From DTHT01 sp037444625 (GTDB lineage: Bacteria > Acidobacteriota > Terriglobia > Bryobacterales > Bryobacteraceae), in NCBI GenBank assembly GCA_037444625.1, contig JBBIMA010000045.1, forward strand, positions 1 to 32,356: a stretch of DNA of 32,356 nucleotides, given 5' to 3'. This document shows, one piece after another, positions 32,303 through 32,356 of the stretch (position 1 is the first letter of the stretch; each line of letters begins with the position of its first letter). Under the pieces are notes generated by a model, which did not search any database, was not told the DNA's origin, and saw only the letters and a program-made list of their open reading frames with translations. Both the position numbers and the translations under genes were made by a program.

Positions 32303-32356
32303 GGGGACGTAGCTCAGATGGATAGAGCGGCCGCCTCCTAAGCGGCAGGCCGGCAG
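32303..32356 (+). tRNA. tRNA-Arg (anticodon CCU), 5' part only, cut by the window end
   Basis: From 32303 the sequence gives a 7-base acceptor arm (GGGGACG), TA, D-stem GCTC/GAGC (32312-32315 and 32325-32328), and an anticodon stem GCCGC/GCGGC (32330-32334 and 32342-32346) with loop CTCCTAA. The anticodon CCT is at 32337-32339, which reads AGG (Arg). The window stops in the variable or T-arm region, so the 3' end and the T-loop are not seen. Confidence 0.93.

Noticed and set aside
1..32356. CRISPR array, insertion sequence, prophage or attachment site
   Set aside because: No direct-repeat/spacer pattern, transposase or integrase, or phage gene other than the T6SS (phage-like by descent) was seen. 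The tRNA-Arg at the right edge could be an integration target, but no flanking repeat is visible in the window.

Overview
The window is about 32.4 kb of very GC-rich bacterial DNA with tightly packed genes. It suggests a Gram-negative soil or environmental bacterium, most likely an Acidobacteriota (Solibacter/Bryobacter-like). That call is an inference from the GC content, from an Acidobacteria-style C-terminal domain in the gene at 5290, and from the mix of gene families; there is no rRNA or marker gene here to prove it.

Layout. (1) 132-5119, plus strand: a glycan-biosynthesis operon with a DegT/DnrJ/EryC1/StrS aminotransferase, an alpha-barrel protein of unknown role and an 897-residue GT2+GT4 double glycosyltransferase. 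(2) 5290-6540, plus strand: a fused membrane protein (degenerate cytidylate-kinase-like domain, BON-like domain, one membrane helix, Cys-containing C-terminal domain) behind a leader with two strong hairpins. (3) 6613-9329, minus strand: Sua5/TsaC, release factor 2 (with its programmed +1 frameshift intact) and a small metallophosphoesterase. (4) 9359-23758, minus strand: a type VI secretion system (T6SS) block, in transcription order tssB, tssC, hcp, tagJ/impE, tssA, tssE, tssF, tssG, clpV, vgrG, a DUF4123 adaptor and a PAAR tip. Sheath, tube, baseplate wedge, recycling ATPase and spike are present. The membrane complex (tssJ, tssL, tssM) and tssK are absent from the window, and no classical toxin/immunity pair is seen. 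(5) 23904-30560, minus strand: a surface polysaccharide operon (fkbM methyltransferase, Wzx-like flippase, O-antigen ligase/polymerase, a GT4, and a GT4+GT26 fusion), with three 4-8 base overlaps and one 20-base overlap between genes. (6) 30699-32207: a DMT-family exporter (+) convergent with and overlapping a zinc-ribbon membrane protein (-). (7) From 32303: the start of a tRNA-Arg(CCU), cut by the window end.

How they work together. From 30560 down to 6613 every gene is on the minus strand, with only one larger gap (145 bases, before tssB). The T6SS may therefore be read through into prfB and tsaC. The flanking glycan genes probably build, export and polymerise a cell-surface polysaccharide. 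The most notable points are the T6SS without its membrane complex, the metallophosphoesterase between PAAR and prfB where a cargo gene would be expected, the two double-glycosyltransferase fusions, the pseudo-kinase/BON membrane fusion with a hairpin over its ribosome-binding site, and the prfB recoding site. No CRISPR array, insertion sequence or prophage was seen. No gene-free stretch exceeds 300 bases.
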